From positions 25,323,001 to 25,387,000 of the forward strand of contig CM065388.1 in assembly GCA_033060915.1 (NCBI GenBank): 64,000 bases of DNA, read 5' to 3'. Positions 22,075-32,733 of the stretch are shown here, one piece after another. The translations under genes were made by a program, and so were the position numbers. Under the pieces are notes generated by a model that was not told the DNA's origin, made no database searches, and saw only the letters and a list, made by a program, of their open reading frames with translations. This DNA is from Euryodendron excelsum (Eukaryota; Streptophyta; Magnoliopsida; Ericales; Pentaphylacaceae). Every line of letters begins with the position of its first letter. Positions within the stretch are counted from its first letter, which is position 1.

Positions 22075-22644
22075 GAGTGTCTCTGCCACTCTAACGGTGT
22101 GAGTATTTTCGCTACTCCGACAGGGTTGATGATTTGTGAGTATTTCCGCTACTCGGACGGGGTTGAGTATTTCCGCTACTCGGAAGGGGTTGATGATTTG
22201 GGAGTATTTCTGCTATTCAGACGGGGTTGATGATTTGGAAGTATTTCCGCTACTTGGACGGGGTTGAGTATTTCCGCTACTCTAATGGGGTTGATGATTT
22301 GGGAGTATTTCCGCTATTCTAACGGTTTTGTGAGTAGTTTTGCTACTCGGACCATCTCGAGGAATAAACTGTCTCGAGAGAGGGATTGGAAAGGGGTCTT
22401 ACCGTCTCCGAAGAGACGTGCCTGAATTGAAACCGTCTCGAGGAATAAACTGTCTCGAGAGTGGGATTGGAAAGGGGTCTTACCGTCTCCGAAGAGACGT
22501 GCCTGGATTGTGAGTGTTTTCGCCACTCTAACGGTTTTGTGAGTACTTCCGCTACTCTAACGGTTTTGTGAGTACTTCCGCTACTCTAACAGTTTTGTGA
22601 GTGTTTCCGCCACTCTAACGGTTTTGTGAGTAGTTTTGCTACTC
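22075..22644 (-). repeat. Copy A U3: stem-loop minisatellites with paired substitutions
   Basis: Fourteen units have a 5-base stem, exactly 7 loop bases and the matching stem. Most are GAGTA-N7-TACTC; three are GAGTG-N7-CACTC (22075, 22512, 22599) and one is AAGTA-N7-TACTT (22239). Two have one mismatch (TATTC, at 22202 and 22303). Between them, 22330-22510 holds two near-identical copies of a block with CGTCTC-CGAA-GAGACG hairpins (22403-22418 and 22494-22509) and CTCGAGAG palindromes. Confidence 0.85.
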
Positions 22645-22885
22645 GGATCGTCTCGAGAAATAAACTGTCTCGAGAGAGGGATTGGAATTGGAATAAGGAA
22701 GGACAATGCCCCTAAGGGCATTTTGGTCATTTTGCCTCTATTTGGGCTTGACAGGCCCGCGAAGCGATGGAAAGACGGAATTTGGACCTAGAGGATTGGT
22801 TTCAATTGGAATATGCCCACGATGACTTGAAAACAAGTCTGGACGGAATGTAGACTGCCGAGCGGTCAAAAATGGGGTGTTTACA

Positions 22886-23138
22886 GAAAGGAAAAGGAAA
22901 ATCAAAACAACTTATCAAAGGTTCGAGTTCTATGGCTTAGAACGACATGGGTGGTGCTGTCGTTGATCGAAGAAGATTGACAATTGATATGAAGTAGTTG
23001 CTTGTTCATGAAGGAAGTTTTAGCAATCAAAGAGAGCCATAATTTGCAGACACATCTAAACCGCACCAGTGATTTGACGGGTAGTCTTGCAAGGATCTAG
23101 ATCATGATTTCCAAGGGCAAATCGTTCGAGTCTGACAT
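22886..23138 (-). pseudogene. F-box pseudogene, N-terminal piece (F-box domain)
   Basis: ATG at 23136-23138 starts MSDSNDLPLEIMI. A TAG follows, then ILARLPVKSLVRFRCVCKLW, the helical F-box that contacts SKP1. It continues through LSLIAKTSFMNKQLLHIN and VVLSHRTRTFDKLF. A frameshift falls in the T-rich stretch just before the GAAAG duplication at 22886-22890. The ATG is chosen because the distance from it to the F-box is typical for this family. Confidence 0.88.
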
Positions 23139-23492
23139 ATTACAACTCCTCCTAGCTATCTCCTAATTCAGCAAGAAGTATATGTTGCCAGAAAGGTGTT
23201 AGCCTCAATACCCGGATGCCTTCTATATATCGAATGGATTTCTAATCCTAGTCAAACTGGAATGTATCTATATCTATTCTCCATGTGTGTAAATATGAAT
23301 CTATGTTCCAATCCTAGTCAAATTGGACGCATGGTAGTGAGTAATTTCAGAATGTAGTGAACTCTGTATTCAATCCCTAGGCTTTTAAAAACAAAAAAGG
23401 AAAAATAAAAAGTACAAGAAGTCATGTAGCAATCTAACTTAAAAATGGAAAAGAAAAAAAAATCCCTAAAAGGACACGACTTGAATGCATAC
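23139..23492. other. 5' flank of the F-box pseudogene
   Basis: On the minus strand this is the former promoter of the F-box gene. I see no clear TATA box at a convincing distance and no other gene. Confidence 0.4.
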
Positions 23493-23797
23493 CAGGTTGT
23501 AGGAAGTTCTTACTGTCCGGACACGTTGTGCGCCCTTGAGAATCCATGGTGACACTTTTAAAGCAAGATTTTCAAAGCCTAACCTTTATTTCTTAAACAT
23601 TAAAGTCTGTGTTTTTAAGGAAATCTGTTTCCTTTTCCTCTTGTTCATCTATTCCAAAGTTTTACATATTTAGGAAACTTAGAATCTTTTGTTTTAAGGA
23701 AACTATATCTATCCAAAAAATAATTCCCTCCCTCTCTCCCCTGCTTGTCTCTCAAACTCCAATTCTAATAAGAGACTTGGCCCTGTATCTGATACCT

Positions 23798-23860
<63 letters not shown>

Positions 23861-24356
23861 CGCGGGGGGATTTGTTCTAAGATTCTATATCTGTAATATA
23901 GCCTTCAATGGCGATTTTCTTCAAACCCTATCCACAAAAAAAAAAAAAAAAAAATTAACAAAGAAGAAGATAAGTCCGTAGATTTACATGGAGAAAAACA
24001 CCATCAACATCCCGGGATTTTCTTCAAGCTCTTGTGAGAAAACTTCAATGCCGAGTCTAGAGCTTAATGGCAACTTATCAGAGATGGAGTTTGAGAGACA
24101 AACAGGGGAGAGAGAGGGAGGGAATCATTTATTTTCTGGACAGATATAGTTTCCTTAAAACAAAATATTCAAGTTTCCTAAATATGTAAAACTCTAGAAT
24201 GGATGAACCGAAGGAAAAGGAAACAGATTTCCTTAAAACACGAACTTTTATGTTTATGAAATAGAGGTTAGGCTTTGAAAATTTTGCTTAAAAGTGTAAC
24301 CGTGGACTCTCAAGGGTGCTCCACTTTTCCGTGCAGCAGGAACTTGCTACAACCCA
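23493..24356. mobile_element. Large inverted repeat (foldback element)
   Basis: About 280 bases at 23493-23775 reappear as the reverse complement at 24070-24356 with scattered mismatches. Matching blocks include GGTTGTAG at the outer ends, CCCTTGAGA, TTTTCAAAGCCTAACCT, AAGGAAATCTGTTTCCTTTT, TTTTACATATTTAGGAAACT and TTGTCTCTCAAACTCCA. The spacer of about 290 bases holds the poly-C run and an A-run. There is no coding capacity. It may be a long-TIR MITE or Mutator-like foldback element; I see no clear target duplication. Confidence 0.75.
23799..23859. repeat. 61-base poly-C run
   Basis: Sixty-one C residues in a row are followed by GCGCGGGGGG. It lies in the loop of the inverted repeat. Such a run is rare in plant DNA and hard to sequence; its true length may differ. 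Confidence 0.9.
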
Positions 24357-24779
24357 AACTGCTTCCCTCTCTTTTTCCTACCACCTGGGATCCCTCTCTT
24401 CCTCTCTTAAACAAAATAGGAATAAAACCTATTAGGCTTTCAAAATTGAGATTCTTATATGAATAAGCTCACAATTCTCACAATGTGATCTCTAAATAAT
24501 ATATGGATTGTAAATGATTTGTATGTACTCCACAATGTCTAGATACTCTTCAAAAATAAGCTCTTGCACTCTATTCATAACAGATGAAGTTTTCTCAAAG
24601 TGCAAGTTGAATTTTGTATGAAGTAGGCTTTCAAAACTGAGTAGGAAACTTAATTCGTATCTGGTCAATCATCATGCATTCGAATGCCTAAGAGGCCCAT
24701 TCGAATGCCTCATCTGTTTGAACTTGGATGGCTATTCGAACTCCCGAAGGACAAAAGTGTCTAGATCTCGAAAAGGTAC
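24357..24779. other. Unassigned sequence with ATTCGAAT palindromes
   Basis: No gene is seen. Around 24677-24745 are repeated GCATTCGAATGCC, CCATTCGAATGCC and CTATTCGAACTCC motifs, like the palindrome arrays of Copia U3 regions. It is probably an LTR fragment. Confidence 0.35.
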
Positions 24780-25330
24780 ATGAAATCGATTATTGTGGAC
24801 CCTTGTAACACTTTTAGTTAGATAGACACAATTGTTGTTCTAATAATCATAAAGGTCTTTGTATTTATGCATACTTGTGCCACTGAAAATAAAACAAATT
24901 TGTAGAAACTGAAAAAATAACGTTGCAAAAAATCCTAAAATAAAGTCAGAAACTATATAGAATAGTAATAGTATAAATATAGATAAGATAAAATAGTCAC
25001 AAAATTACAAAAATAGATAAATACTAACCAATTTGCAAATATCCATAGAAGAAAGAAAAGAATATTCTAATCAAGGCTAGAGTTGGACTCTATAGCCTTA
25101 AGACAAATTGCCCCCCCCCCCCCCCCCCCCCCCGGGGCAAAGGTGCAAAGGTCAAATGAGCATCTGCCTCTCAAGATATAATGATCTCCCGTAAAGAAAT
25201 GGTGCACTCTAATTTCTGTGCCTTGCGAACCAAAAACCGTGCCAGAACTCTCTATGAAAATGCAAAAAAATCGAATCCTTAATGCTGTAGAACGGCAGGA
25301 TATTTATAAAGTAAAAGGTGATTGGCGTTT
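24780..25330 (-). mobile_element. Copia-type LTR fragment
   Basis: The part from about 25060 to 25230 (TAGCCTTAAGACAAATT, then AAGATATAATGATCTCCCGT, then TGCCTTGCGAACC) matches 38660-38810 in order and spacing. Both have a minus-strand TATAAATA-like box to the right (here near 25300). It is therefore a second copy of the LTR at 38500-39080, in the same orientation, with a poly-C run inside. Confidence 0.45.
25111..25133. repeat. 23-base poly-C run
   Basis: Twenty-three C residues are followed by GGGGC. It interrupts the LTR fragment at a place where the related copy at 38700 reads ATACCTCCGTAGTAG. Confidence 0.9.
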
Positions 25331-25774
25331 GGTGGTGACCAACGGTCACGTCCATTCAGTTTAAATTATTTAAATTTTAAATTGAAAACAGACCAAAAAA
25401 ATATTAAGACCATGTTATGATCACACCTGCATCCGAGCCAGACTTGGTTCAAGGCGAGGTAGCGCGCGCGCGCGTGTGTGTCAAAGTCCAAGTTTTTTGG
25501 GGTGTACCTCTTGGGGGACAAACCCAAGTGGAAACTTGGAGTTTAAAAACCCAAGAGCAACTCCATCTCTTACCAATGTGGGATAAACCCACTTCCACCA
25601 AAATAAACCAAGGTTTACCACTTTGAAGCCTACTATCTCATTCACTCTGCCTTGCTATGATTTGAATAAATGACCACTTAGGATTAATCTCCTCATGAAG
25701 CTTAATCCAACACCCTATGGAGCTAACCCAAAGGGTGTGTGGGCCCCATCTTTATCATGCCTAAAAGTTTATCA
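25331..25774. other. Unassigned sequence with a (GC)n(GT)n tract
   Basis: No gene is seen. GCGCGCGCGCGCGTGTGTGT lies at about 25459-25480. CTTACCAATGTGGGATAAAC near 25570 resembles a phrase found in many plant LTRs, so this may be more LTR debris. Confidence 0.35.
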
Positions 25775-25885
25775 TGTTGGCCCAAAGATGCAACCTAAGA
25801 GGGGGAAGGGGGGGTGAATTGGTTTTTTCAAAATTAATCACACACAAATGCAATCAAAAGCTAATTATTCAATAGAACATTAAAT
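25775..25885 (-). repeat. 3' LTR fragment of the SIRE-like element
   Basis: TGTTGGCCCAAAGATGCAAC starts it and it matches 26693-26790 until about 25885, where gag sequence begins. Only the end of the LTR remains. Confidence 0.65.
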
Positions 25886-25920
25886 CAAGAAGCTCCTTTT
25901 GTTCTCCTCAGATTCATTTT

Positions 25921-26636
25921 CTAATGTGATGGATTTGAATGCACAAATTTCTTCCTCTTGTCCTCCTCTTCTTGATTATTTTGCATTTGGGTCAACTTAT
26001 AAGTCATGAGAGATCCAAGAAGCTCCTCGAGTGGCAAGGTATTGAGGTCTTTGGCTTCTTGTATAACAATTACTTTGGCTTCCCATGTCTTTGGCATGAT
26101 CTTAGAATCTTTCTCACCTGTTCATTGTTAAGATACACTGTACCAAGAGACTTTAAACCATTAACAATGTCAGCGAATCTAGTAAACATTTCAATTATAG
26201 ACTTATCAAATTTCATTCTAAATAATTCATAATTATGCATAAGAATGTTAATTTTGAACTCCTTGACCTGATTGGTCCCTTCATGAGTCACCTCAAGTCT
26301 ATCCCAAATCTCCTTAGCAGATTCACAAGTGGAGATTCTATTGAATTCATTAGAGTCTAAGGCACAATATAAAATGTTCATGACTTTAGCATTAGATTGC
26401 AAAAGCTTTAAGTCATTCTCATCCCATTCATTTTCAAGTTTGGGTATGACTATCATCTCAACAGTTTTAGTGGGAGTCTTAGGACCATTAACAAAGATCC
26501 TTCACAATTTATAGTCAATGAATTGCATATATATCCTCATTATATTCTTCCAATAATTATAATTTGTCCTATTAAACATGGGAGGTCGATTGGTGGATTG
26601 AACCTCAATTAGAGAGCTTCCAAACATGGTTGGCAT
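25921..26636 (-). pseudogene. SIRE-like Copia Gag
   Basis: ATG at 26634-26636 starts MPTMFGSSLIEVQSTNRPPM, then FNRTNYNYWKNIMRIYMQ. A TGA stands where relatives have W. The frame continues VIPKLENEWDENDLKLLQSN, LDSNEFNRISTCESAKEIWD, EFKINILMHNYELFRMK and GLKSLGTVYLNNEQVRKILR. After a frameshift come KTWEAKVIVIQEAKDLNTLP and LEELLGSLMTYKL. This is the UBN2-type gag that precedes pol in Copia SIRE elements. The frame from 26456 to 26070 is still open. The zinc-knuckle end is missing. Confidence 0.82.
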
Positions 26637-26678
26637 GGATGAATTCTAAGGATGTTAAGCCTTTAAAATAGAACACTA

Positions 26679-26690
26679 GCTTTGATACCA
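26679..26690 (-). other. Primer-binding site, initiator tRNA-Met type
   Basis: The minus strand reads TGGTATCAAAGC two bases inside the 5' LTR, fixing the orientation. Confidence 0.82.
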
Positions 26691-26692
26691 AT

Positions 26693-28319
26693 TGTTAACC
26701 TAAAGATGCAACCTCTAAAAGGGGCGAGGGGTGAATTGGGTTTTTCAAAATTAATCAATAGAACAGTAAATCAAAGCTATATCAACTAAGCAAGTATGCA
26801 ATGTAATGCAATGGAAGAAAAACAGAGCAAGAGATGAACACTAGAATTACTGAAGTTTAGCCACAACTTATGACCTATGTCCTCACCCCCAAAATTCCAT
26901 TGAAAGCCTTACACTATGAAAAAACTCCTTTACATAGTAGGTGCTAGTTGCCCAAGTGCCCAACTCACGTTTTACAAGAGTTCTTCCTAAACTCTCAAAG
27001 GCCCAAGTGATTTTGTCCAAGCTTCACTCAAACTTACAAGTGTTTTTCTCAAGAACACTCAAAATTTTAGGTATACAAACCCTCTCAATCAAATAAATGA
27101 ATATTATACAATGGTCAACTCTCTTAAAGAGTGAATGAATAAACTTAACTTAGTAAATGCCCCCAAATCTCAGCAAAGGGAATGTTTCTTCAGGTAAGAT
27201 CATAAATTTTGGCTCACAATCAATGGTATTGCATTTAAATCCTTTGATTTCTTACATATAAATGTTGTGGGGATCTTGTATATATGGCCTTGAATTGATT
27301 ATAACCATTGGTGGTGGTTGGGAGTGCATTTTAATACAAGATGATGTTGATAGGCCGTTTGAAAAACTAGTCATTACATTCAAGGAGTTGACTCTTTTCT
27401 GAAGTGGTCGACCCTTTTTGCTCTTGTGTCAGCGTCCTCAATCCTCTGTCCAAATGTGTTGACTCTTTTACTTGAAGGAGTTAACTCTTCTTGTGTTTTG
27501 GCATACTTCACTAAGGCATTGTCTGAATTAGTCAACTCTTGAAAAACAAGGAGTCGACTCTTTTTAGACCTTTGTTAAGACCTTGTATTCTGGACAAATA
27601 TATCGACTCTTGGGACTCAAGAGTCGACTATTTTTAGCTCAAGTTCTTAATTTTTGCAAGACTTTTTCAATCTTCTTCAATGCCTTCTGACACATCATGG
27701 ATCATCCAACTAAGGCATCTAAAGCTTAAAATGACTTCTTTAAGGCATGTTGATCTGCAAGAACACTTTCAATCTCTTCGACATGAAATTAATCTACTTT
27801 GATTACTTGTAGAGTTTCTTCAATCAATACCACTTCTTCCATTGATCCAAGAATTAACCAAAATCTTCAAGAGAGCTTCCAAGTCTTGTGATCTTTTTTC
27901 TTCAACTAATCTTCTATTATTCCAAGACATCTCTGAGTTATGCATCGGTACTAACTAACGATCTTCTTTTCATTGTTGCTGACCTTCTTTTAATTATTGC
28001 CGATATCCTTTTCTAATCTTGTTATGCCACATTGTAGAAGGTGTCAATTATTCCAAAAGACCTATCAACCAGTTCTCTTTGGTGCTGATATCCTTTTCAA
28101 TGATGCCAATCTCTTTTTCAAGTCTAGATCTTCGCACGCCCTTTAACTTTTTCTTGACAAGCTTTTCAACACACAAATTCTTCAATATATTCAAAGTGTC
28201 AAGCTTCAAGTCGTAGTCTAATAGATAATAAGGATAAGGATTATCCTGCACAATAAGTAGGACCATTAGATAACTAACATATGTTTTTTAATCATCAAAA
28301 TCAAGGCATGAAGTCAACA
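26693..28319 (-). repeat. 5' LTR of the SIRE-like element
   Basis: On the minus strand it begins TGTTGACTTCATGCCTTGAT and ends GGTTAACA. It has repeated GAGTCGACTC-like palindromes (27378-27632) in the U3 and TATA-like sequence near 27240-27270. It has no coding capacity. Confidence 0.75.
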
Positions 28320-29813
28320 GACCAAAAACTTGTAAGCACCCTATTTTTGTCTGCTCGATAATTTCTGGCCTAACCGGACTCATATTCAAATCAGTACAGA
28401 CACATTCAAGTCTAAACTAGTTTTCTAGATCCAATCTAGTCAATCAATCTCTTCATGGGCCTGTTGGGCCAAATAGAGGCAAAATGACCAAAATGCCCTT
28501 AGGGCATTGCTCGATCCAACTCTAGTTGGCACGTCTTCCTAGAGACGGTAAGTCCATATTTCAACCTCAATTACAGTTTTAATTCTAACCCAAACCAGTC
28601 AAACTCAATCTAGCACGTCTTTTGAGAAAGTTGAACCCTCAGACGGTAAGTCCATCCAGTTTGGCACGTTTATTGAGAAAACTCCTCATAATGATAATTC
28701 CCTTCAAACCTATTAGCTGGGATAGAACCCAAGTCTCCAAGATGGTAGAATGGTTCACTTTTGGCGTCTTCTAGCTCGCCAATGTAGAATGTTTATTATC
28801 TAGCACGCCTTTCGAGAAAGTTGATCCCTTAGACGATAAGTTCATCTAGCAGCTTCCTAAAATCAGGCAATCTCTAGAATGAATGCATACCGTTAGAGTG
28901 ATGGAAACACTCGCAAACAGGTCGACATTGGGAATTGCCAACAAAACTCCTATGTCACAGGACTGAACACGCCTCTTAGCTATAACATGTTTATCGAATG
29001 ACGAGATACCTTTGGAAACCAACTCGTCACATATTGTTAGAGTGACGAAAACACTCAAAACCTGGGTCAACACCATTGCCTGCTAGCCTACTCCAGTGAA
29101 AAATGACCAAACTGTCCCTTGGGCCTTTTTGGGCACGCTTCTTGAGAAAGTACCTAAGTCTTCAAAGTGGTAAGTCTACCCTTCCAAGATCATCTCAAAG
29201 ACAATTCGGCATGTTCAAATGCCTTCTAGTTGATTCCAGACCAATTCCGAGACCATCTGATCAAAATAACCATTTTGCCCTTAGGCATCTGAACACCTCC
29301 GGGAACCACACCGGCTTTGGGTATCAAACCAGTAATCTCCTGAGGATACTTCTAATAGTATTCTCAAAATGACCATTTTATCCCTAGTGGGCCAGTCGAC
29401 TTTTCTAACCACATCAGCTTTGTGTATCAAACTAAAAACCCTTCGGAACACTCTCAATAGTGTTTCCAACCTTTGAACCTTTTCACGGGTCACCCCGAGT
29501 CCATTCTGGTAGTTTGTTGGTTTAATTGACCGTTTTGCCCTTGGTAGGCCGGTTAACCTTTTCAACTATTCTAGCATTGCTTCTCAAGCTAGTTACCCCT
29601 AAGACACTCTCTCGAGAGTTCTCATCCATTCTCGGCTAAGTCTGGTTACTCGGAACCTTTCAGATCATTTCGGAGTCACTCCTAATGGAGCCAAGCTAAA
29701 AATTGCATGATAGTCACTACGATAGGCACCCAAATCTTTTGCCTTGCGTCCGAAAGGTCGAAAGATACGTTTCTTACCACCTTAAAACTTTCTTAAGTGG
29801 TTGCACCACTAGC

Positions 29814-29848
29814 AGTGGTGCCAAGCCAATAAATGGCCTAGCGCCACT
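29814..29848 (+). promoter_or_regulatory. Copy B hairpin upstream of the TATA box
   Basis: AGTGGTGCCAAGCCA and TGGCCTAGCGCCACT are arms of a hairpin with a 5-base loop (ATAAA). It ends 30 bases before the TATA box. Confidence 0.7.
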
Positions 29849-29878
29849 ACAATATGCTTCAAGGCTGTTTCAATTGTC

Positions 29879-29887
29879 TATAAATAT
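29879..29887 (+). promoter_or_regulatory. Copy B TATA box
   Basis: TCTATAAATATAAACC, with CATGAAAAGGGTCTGCAAAC following at the distance seen in the other copies. Confidence 0.7.
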
Positions 29888-32733
29888 AAACCTTCCCCCT
29901 GCATGAAAAGGGTCTGCAAACTCAGTCCAGAAACGCTGTCTTTCTGAAATCAGAGATCGAAATCTCTAAACCTTAATTCTCTCAAGTCTCTTCGAGCCCT
30001 AGCCTTCATACACTCAAACCTTAGCCTTTATACATCTCATACACTCAAACACAAGCCTCCAAGCCTCCATTGAAGACTCAAGTGCTGTAACTTCAAAGCT
30101 CTCAAGATCCAAGAAAAGTAAAACAAATAAAGCAATCAAAGTGAGAAGAATACGAGATTGGTTTTCTATTTATTTTTATGTAATCCCCCCTCTCTTCTTC
30201 CTCCTAACCCACTTAGATTGTCTTTTAGTTTAATCCCCATCTTCTACCTCCCCTTCTTGCATGCTTGAAAAAGGGACTCTTTGATTCATGCCTAGGAAGA
30301 ATTGTTGAAGGTCACCTTGCTCGGGGCTTTCTTTAAATTCAACCCTTGATGGTGTGGGTTCGGTCCCTTTGATTATGTGGTGAAGTCTAGCCTTGTATGT
30401 TCACGACCCTTTTGCATTGTGCATATCATATTCATACATCCATTAAAAACTGCTTTCAAAGTTGTTTTCAAACTTTCATCAAAACTTGCATTCAAAATCT
30501 CCTTTTTCAAACTTGTTTCAAAATCACACTCATAAAATAATTCTAGCCATTCCATGGTTAGGGTTGTTTTAGGAAAGTGTTACATTCAATATGTCCATCA
30601 AAGTCCAAATGGGTGTAAACCCTAAATTGTTTTTCATAAAACCGCAATCTTAAGATGATTCTAGCCATTCCATGGTTAGGGTTGTTTTAGGAAAATGTAA
30701 TATTCAATGTGATTATTATGGTCCGTATTTCAAATGCTTCTTGTTTTCAAAATCACTACCCTAGAATGGTTCTAATCTTTTCATGGTTAGAATCGTTTTA
30801 GGAAAGTGAGATATTTTAGAGACTTGTAAAAATTCATATTCAAAGCTCTTTCCAAATTATTTTTCAAATTTACTTTCTAAAAATTTTTTTTTATAGAACC
30901 TCTTTCCAAAAACTCTGTCTTGAAGTCCAAGTCAAGCTCTAGAATCTATAATTTGGAAACCCTAGTTCCTTTCTTAAAATCATGACTTTATATTTTTTTA
31001 CCTCAAATCATAGATTTTCAAAGCATTTTTTTTTTTACCTCAAATCATAGGTTTTCAAAACTATTTTCTACATCAAATTATAGGTTTCCAAAACCTCATT
31101 TCTTACAAAATCAAACTTTCAAATCCAAGATTTTCAAAACTCAACCTTTCCAATTCCATGTCAAGTCAAATATTCCAATTTAGAAAACTCAAATCAAATC
31201 TTCCAATTTTGAAAATAAGACCAAGTCATCTATTTTTGAAAATAAAATTCAATCTTCTTTAGGAAATAGAAATCAAATCTTTCTTAATTTCAAACCTTTG
31301 TAAATCTCAACTTTCTAAATTCAACTTATCAAATCTTTTGAAATTTCAAAACTTTCTTAATTTCAAACTTTCAAATCTTTCTAAATTTAAAAATTTCCAA
31401 ATTCAAATATTTCCAAAATCAATGCTTTCCAAAAATGGAAACTTTCCTAATTTGAAAACTTTCCTAAAATGAAACTTTCCTAAAATGCAACTCTCATATT
31501 TTGAAACTTTCCTAATTTAAAGATTTCTAAAATCCAATCCTTCCTAAACCCTAACTTTCTAAATCTTCTCAACTTAAAAATTCAAGTCAAATCTTTATAA
31601 GTCTTTTTTAAATCAAGTATTTCTAAATCCTTTTAATATCTTTTCCAAATCTTTCCTAAAATCTCACTTTCTAGAATCAAACCTCTCAAGTTTAAATCAA
31701 GTTTTTCCAATTCAATTACATGCTTCAACCTTAGGTTACCTAAACCCTAGGATGTCTAAACCCTAGTTCAACCCTAACCCCAAAGTTAGGAAGTTTCAAC
31801 TATTTTCTAAAACTCTTTTCCTAAACCAAGATGGTTTTCAAACTTCAATCTAAGTCAAGATGTTTTCAAAGCTCAAATCAAGTCTAAGTTTTCCTTCAAA
31901 GTTCAATTTCAAATCAAAACTCAATTTCAAGTCTTCTATTCAAAGTTTAAATCAAACCCTTTTCCTATCAAACATTTTCAAGTTAAACTTTTCAAAGACC
32001 TCAAAGTGTCTATTTTCAATCGAACTCTTGTCCGAACTACGATTGACCTTATTTCCAACAAAGGGATACATAGGCAACCCTCATGAGTGTGGTCACAACC
32101 TTGTTCAAAATTAAAAATTTCACCGTCTATTTCAAGTTTCCAATTTCTATAATCTTTTTCAAGTTTCAAATCTATTTTCAAAATCAAATATTTTTCTTAC
32201 CTACATGTCATGCATCATATCAAATTACTTTCCAAAAATATTTCAAAGTGGATATAAGTTGACATTTGTTAATCAAAATTTTTAAATGAGTGAATTTAGG
32301 GTGAATAGACATGTAGGTATCGCAAGAGCGGGATAGGGTGATGATCTTAGGATATCTTCCCTATACATAACCAACCTCCGAACCTAGAATCATTATTTTC
32401 AAAGACTAAAATGGAGTTATTTTCAAAAGGGGCTTAAATCTTTCCAAAGGTTGCCAAACAACCAGTTTTCCAAAAAGCCCTCTCTTGAGGAAGTTTTTCA
32501 ATACCTTTTCAAAAATCCTAAGTTTGATCTTTGGATTGTACTTAGTATTAGGTGACCTAACTCACCATAACAAAGTTAGGTGGTGACTCCAAATCATTTT
32601 TCAAAAGCCCTTAATCAAATCAATTTCTAATTCAAACCTAGTCATACTCGTCATTCTAAGAGGATGAGTTCTAACACGAGAGTACTGTGTTTTTCCCACT
32701 TGTGTTTTCTTGAGTATGAAAAATCGGGGAACA

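Larger units (their letters stand above)
17617..22885 (-). mobile_element. Copy A: 5.3 kb solo LTR of a Tat/Ogre-like Gypsy element
   Basis: On the minus strand it runs from TGTAAACACCCCATTTTTGA (22885) to CTGGGCGCGATA (17617). GAAAG is duplicated at 17612-17616 and 22886-22890. Nothing internal is left, so it is a solo LTR made by LTR-LTR recombination. The same ends, order of blocks and TATA region occur in copies B to E. Copy C continues from the equivalent end into a TGGCGACTCCACTGGG primer site and a Tat-type Gag, which gives the family. U3 spans about 22885-21000, and R plus U5 about 20970-17617. It sits in the F-box gene. Confidence 0.92.
14515..23138 (-). pseudogene. F-box protein gene (F-box associated domain), split by two retroelements
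   Basis: One minus-strand gene of about 1.05 kb is now spread over 8.6 kb. F-box proteins are substrate receptors of SCF ubiquitin ligases; the N-terminal F-box binds SKP1 and the C-terminal FBA domain binds targets. Three pieces remain in order: 23138-22886 (F-box), 17611-17403 (middle) and 15127-14515 (FBA domain). The gaps are a 5.3 kb solo LTR and a 2.3 kb Copia element, each with a perfect 5-base target duplication; taking one copy of each away rejoins the gene. There are also independent lesions: TAG at 23097-23099, a one-base shift before the LTR site, TAA at 17567-17569, TAG at 17405-17407 and a shift near 14632. An intact protein would have been near 350 residues, normal for the family. 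Confidence 0.9.
25775..28319 (-). mobile_element. SIRE-like Copia element remnant
   Basis: On the minus strand: a 1.6 kb 5' LTR (28319-26693), primer site (26690-26679), gag (26636-25921), then directly about 110 bases matching the LTR end (25885-25775). Protease, integrase and polymerase have been deleted between gag and the 3' LTR piece. The two LTR ends share AAAGATGCAACCT and GTGAATTGG-TTTTTCAAAATTAATC. No target duplication is seen (ATCA left, GACC right). Copy B starts 12 bases beyond its right end. Confidence 0.75.
28331..32733 (+). repeat. Copy B 5' LTR
   Basis: It starts TGTAAGCACCCTATTTTTGT and ends AATCGGGGAACA. U3 has GAGTG-N7-CACTC stem-loops at 28896-28912 and 29040-29056. The TATA region and T/C-rich U5 (about 30830-31990) match the other copies in order. 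The primer site right after it (TGTTAGCGAATCTAATGGGG) is a worn version of that in copy C. Confidence 0.82.

Noticed and set aside
23609..23896. Open frame with a long proline run
   Set aside because: The prolines are the 61-base poly-C run; the rest is one arm of the inverted repeat.
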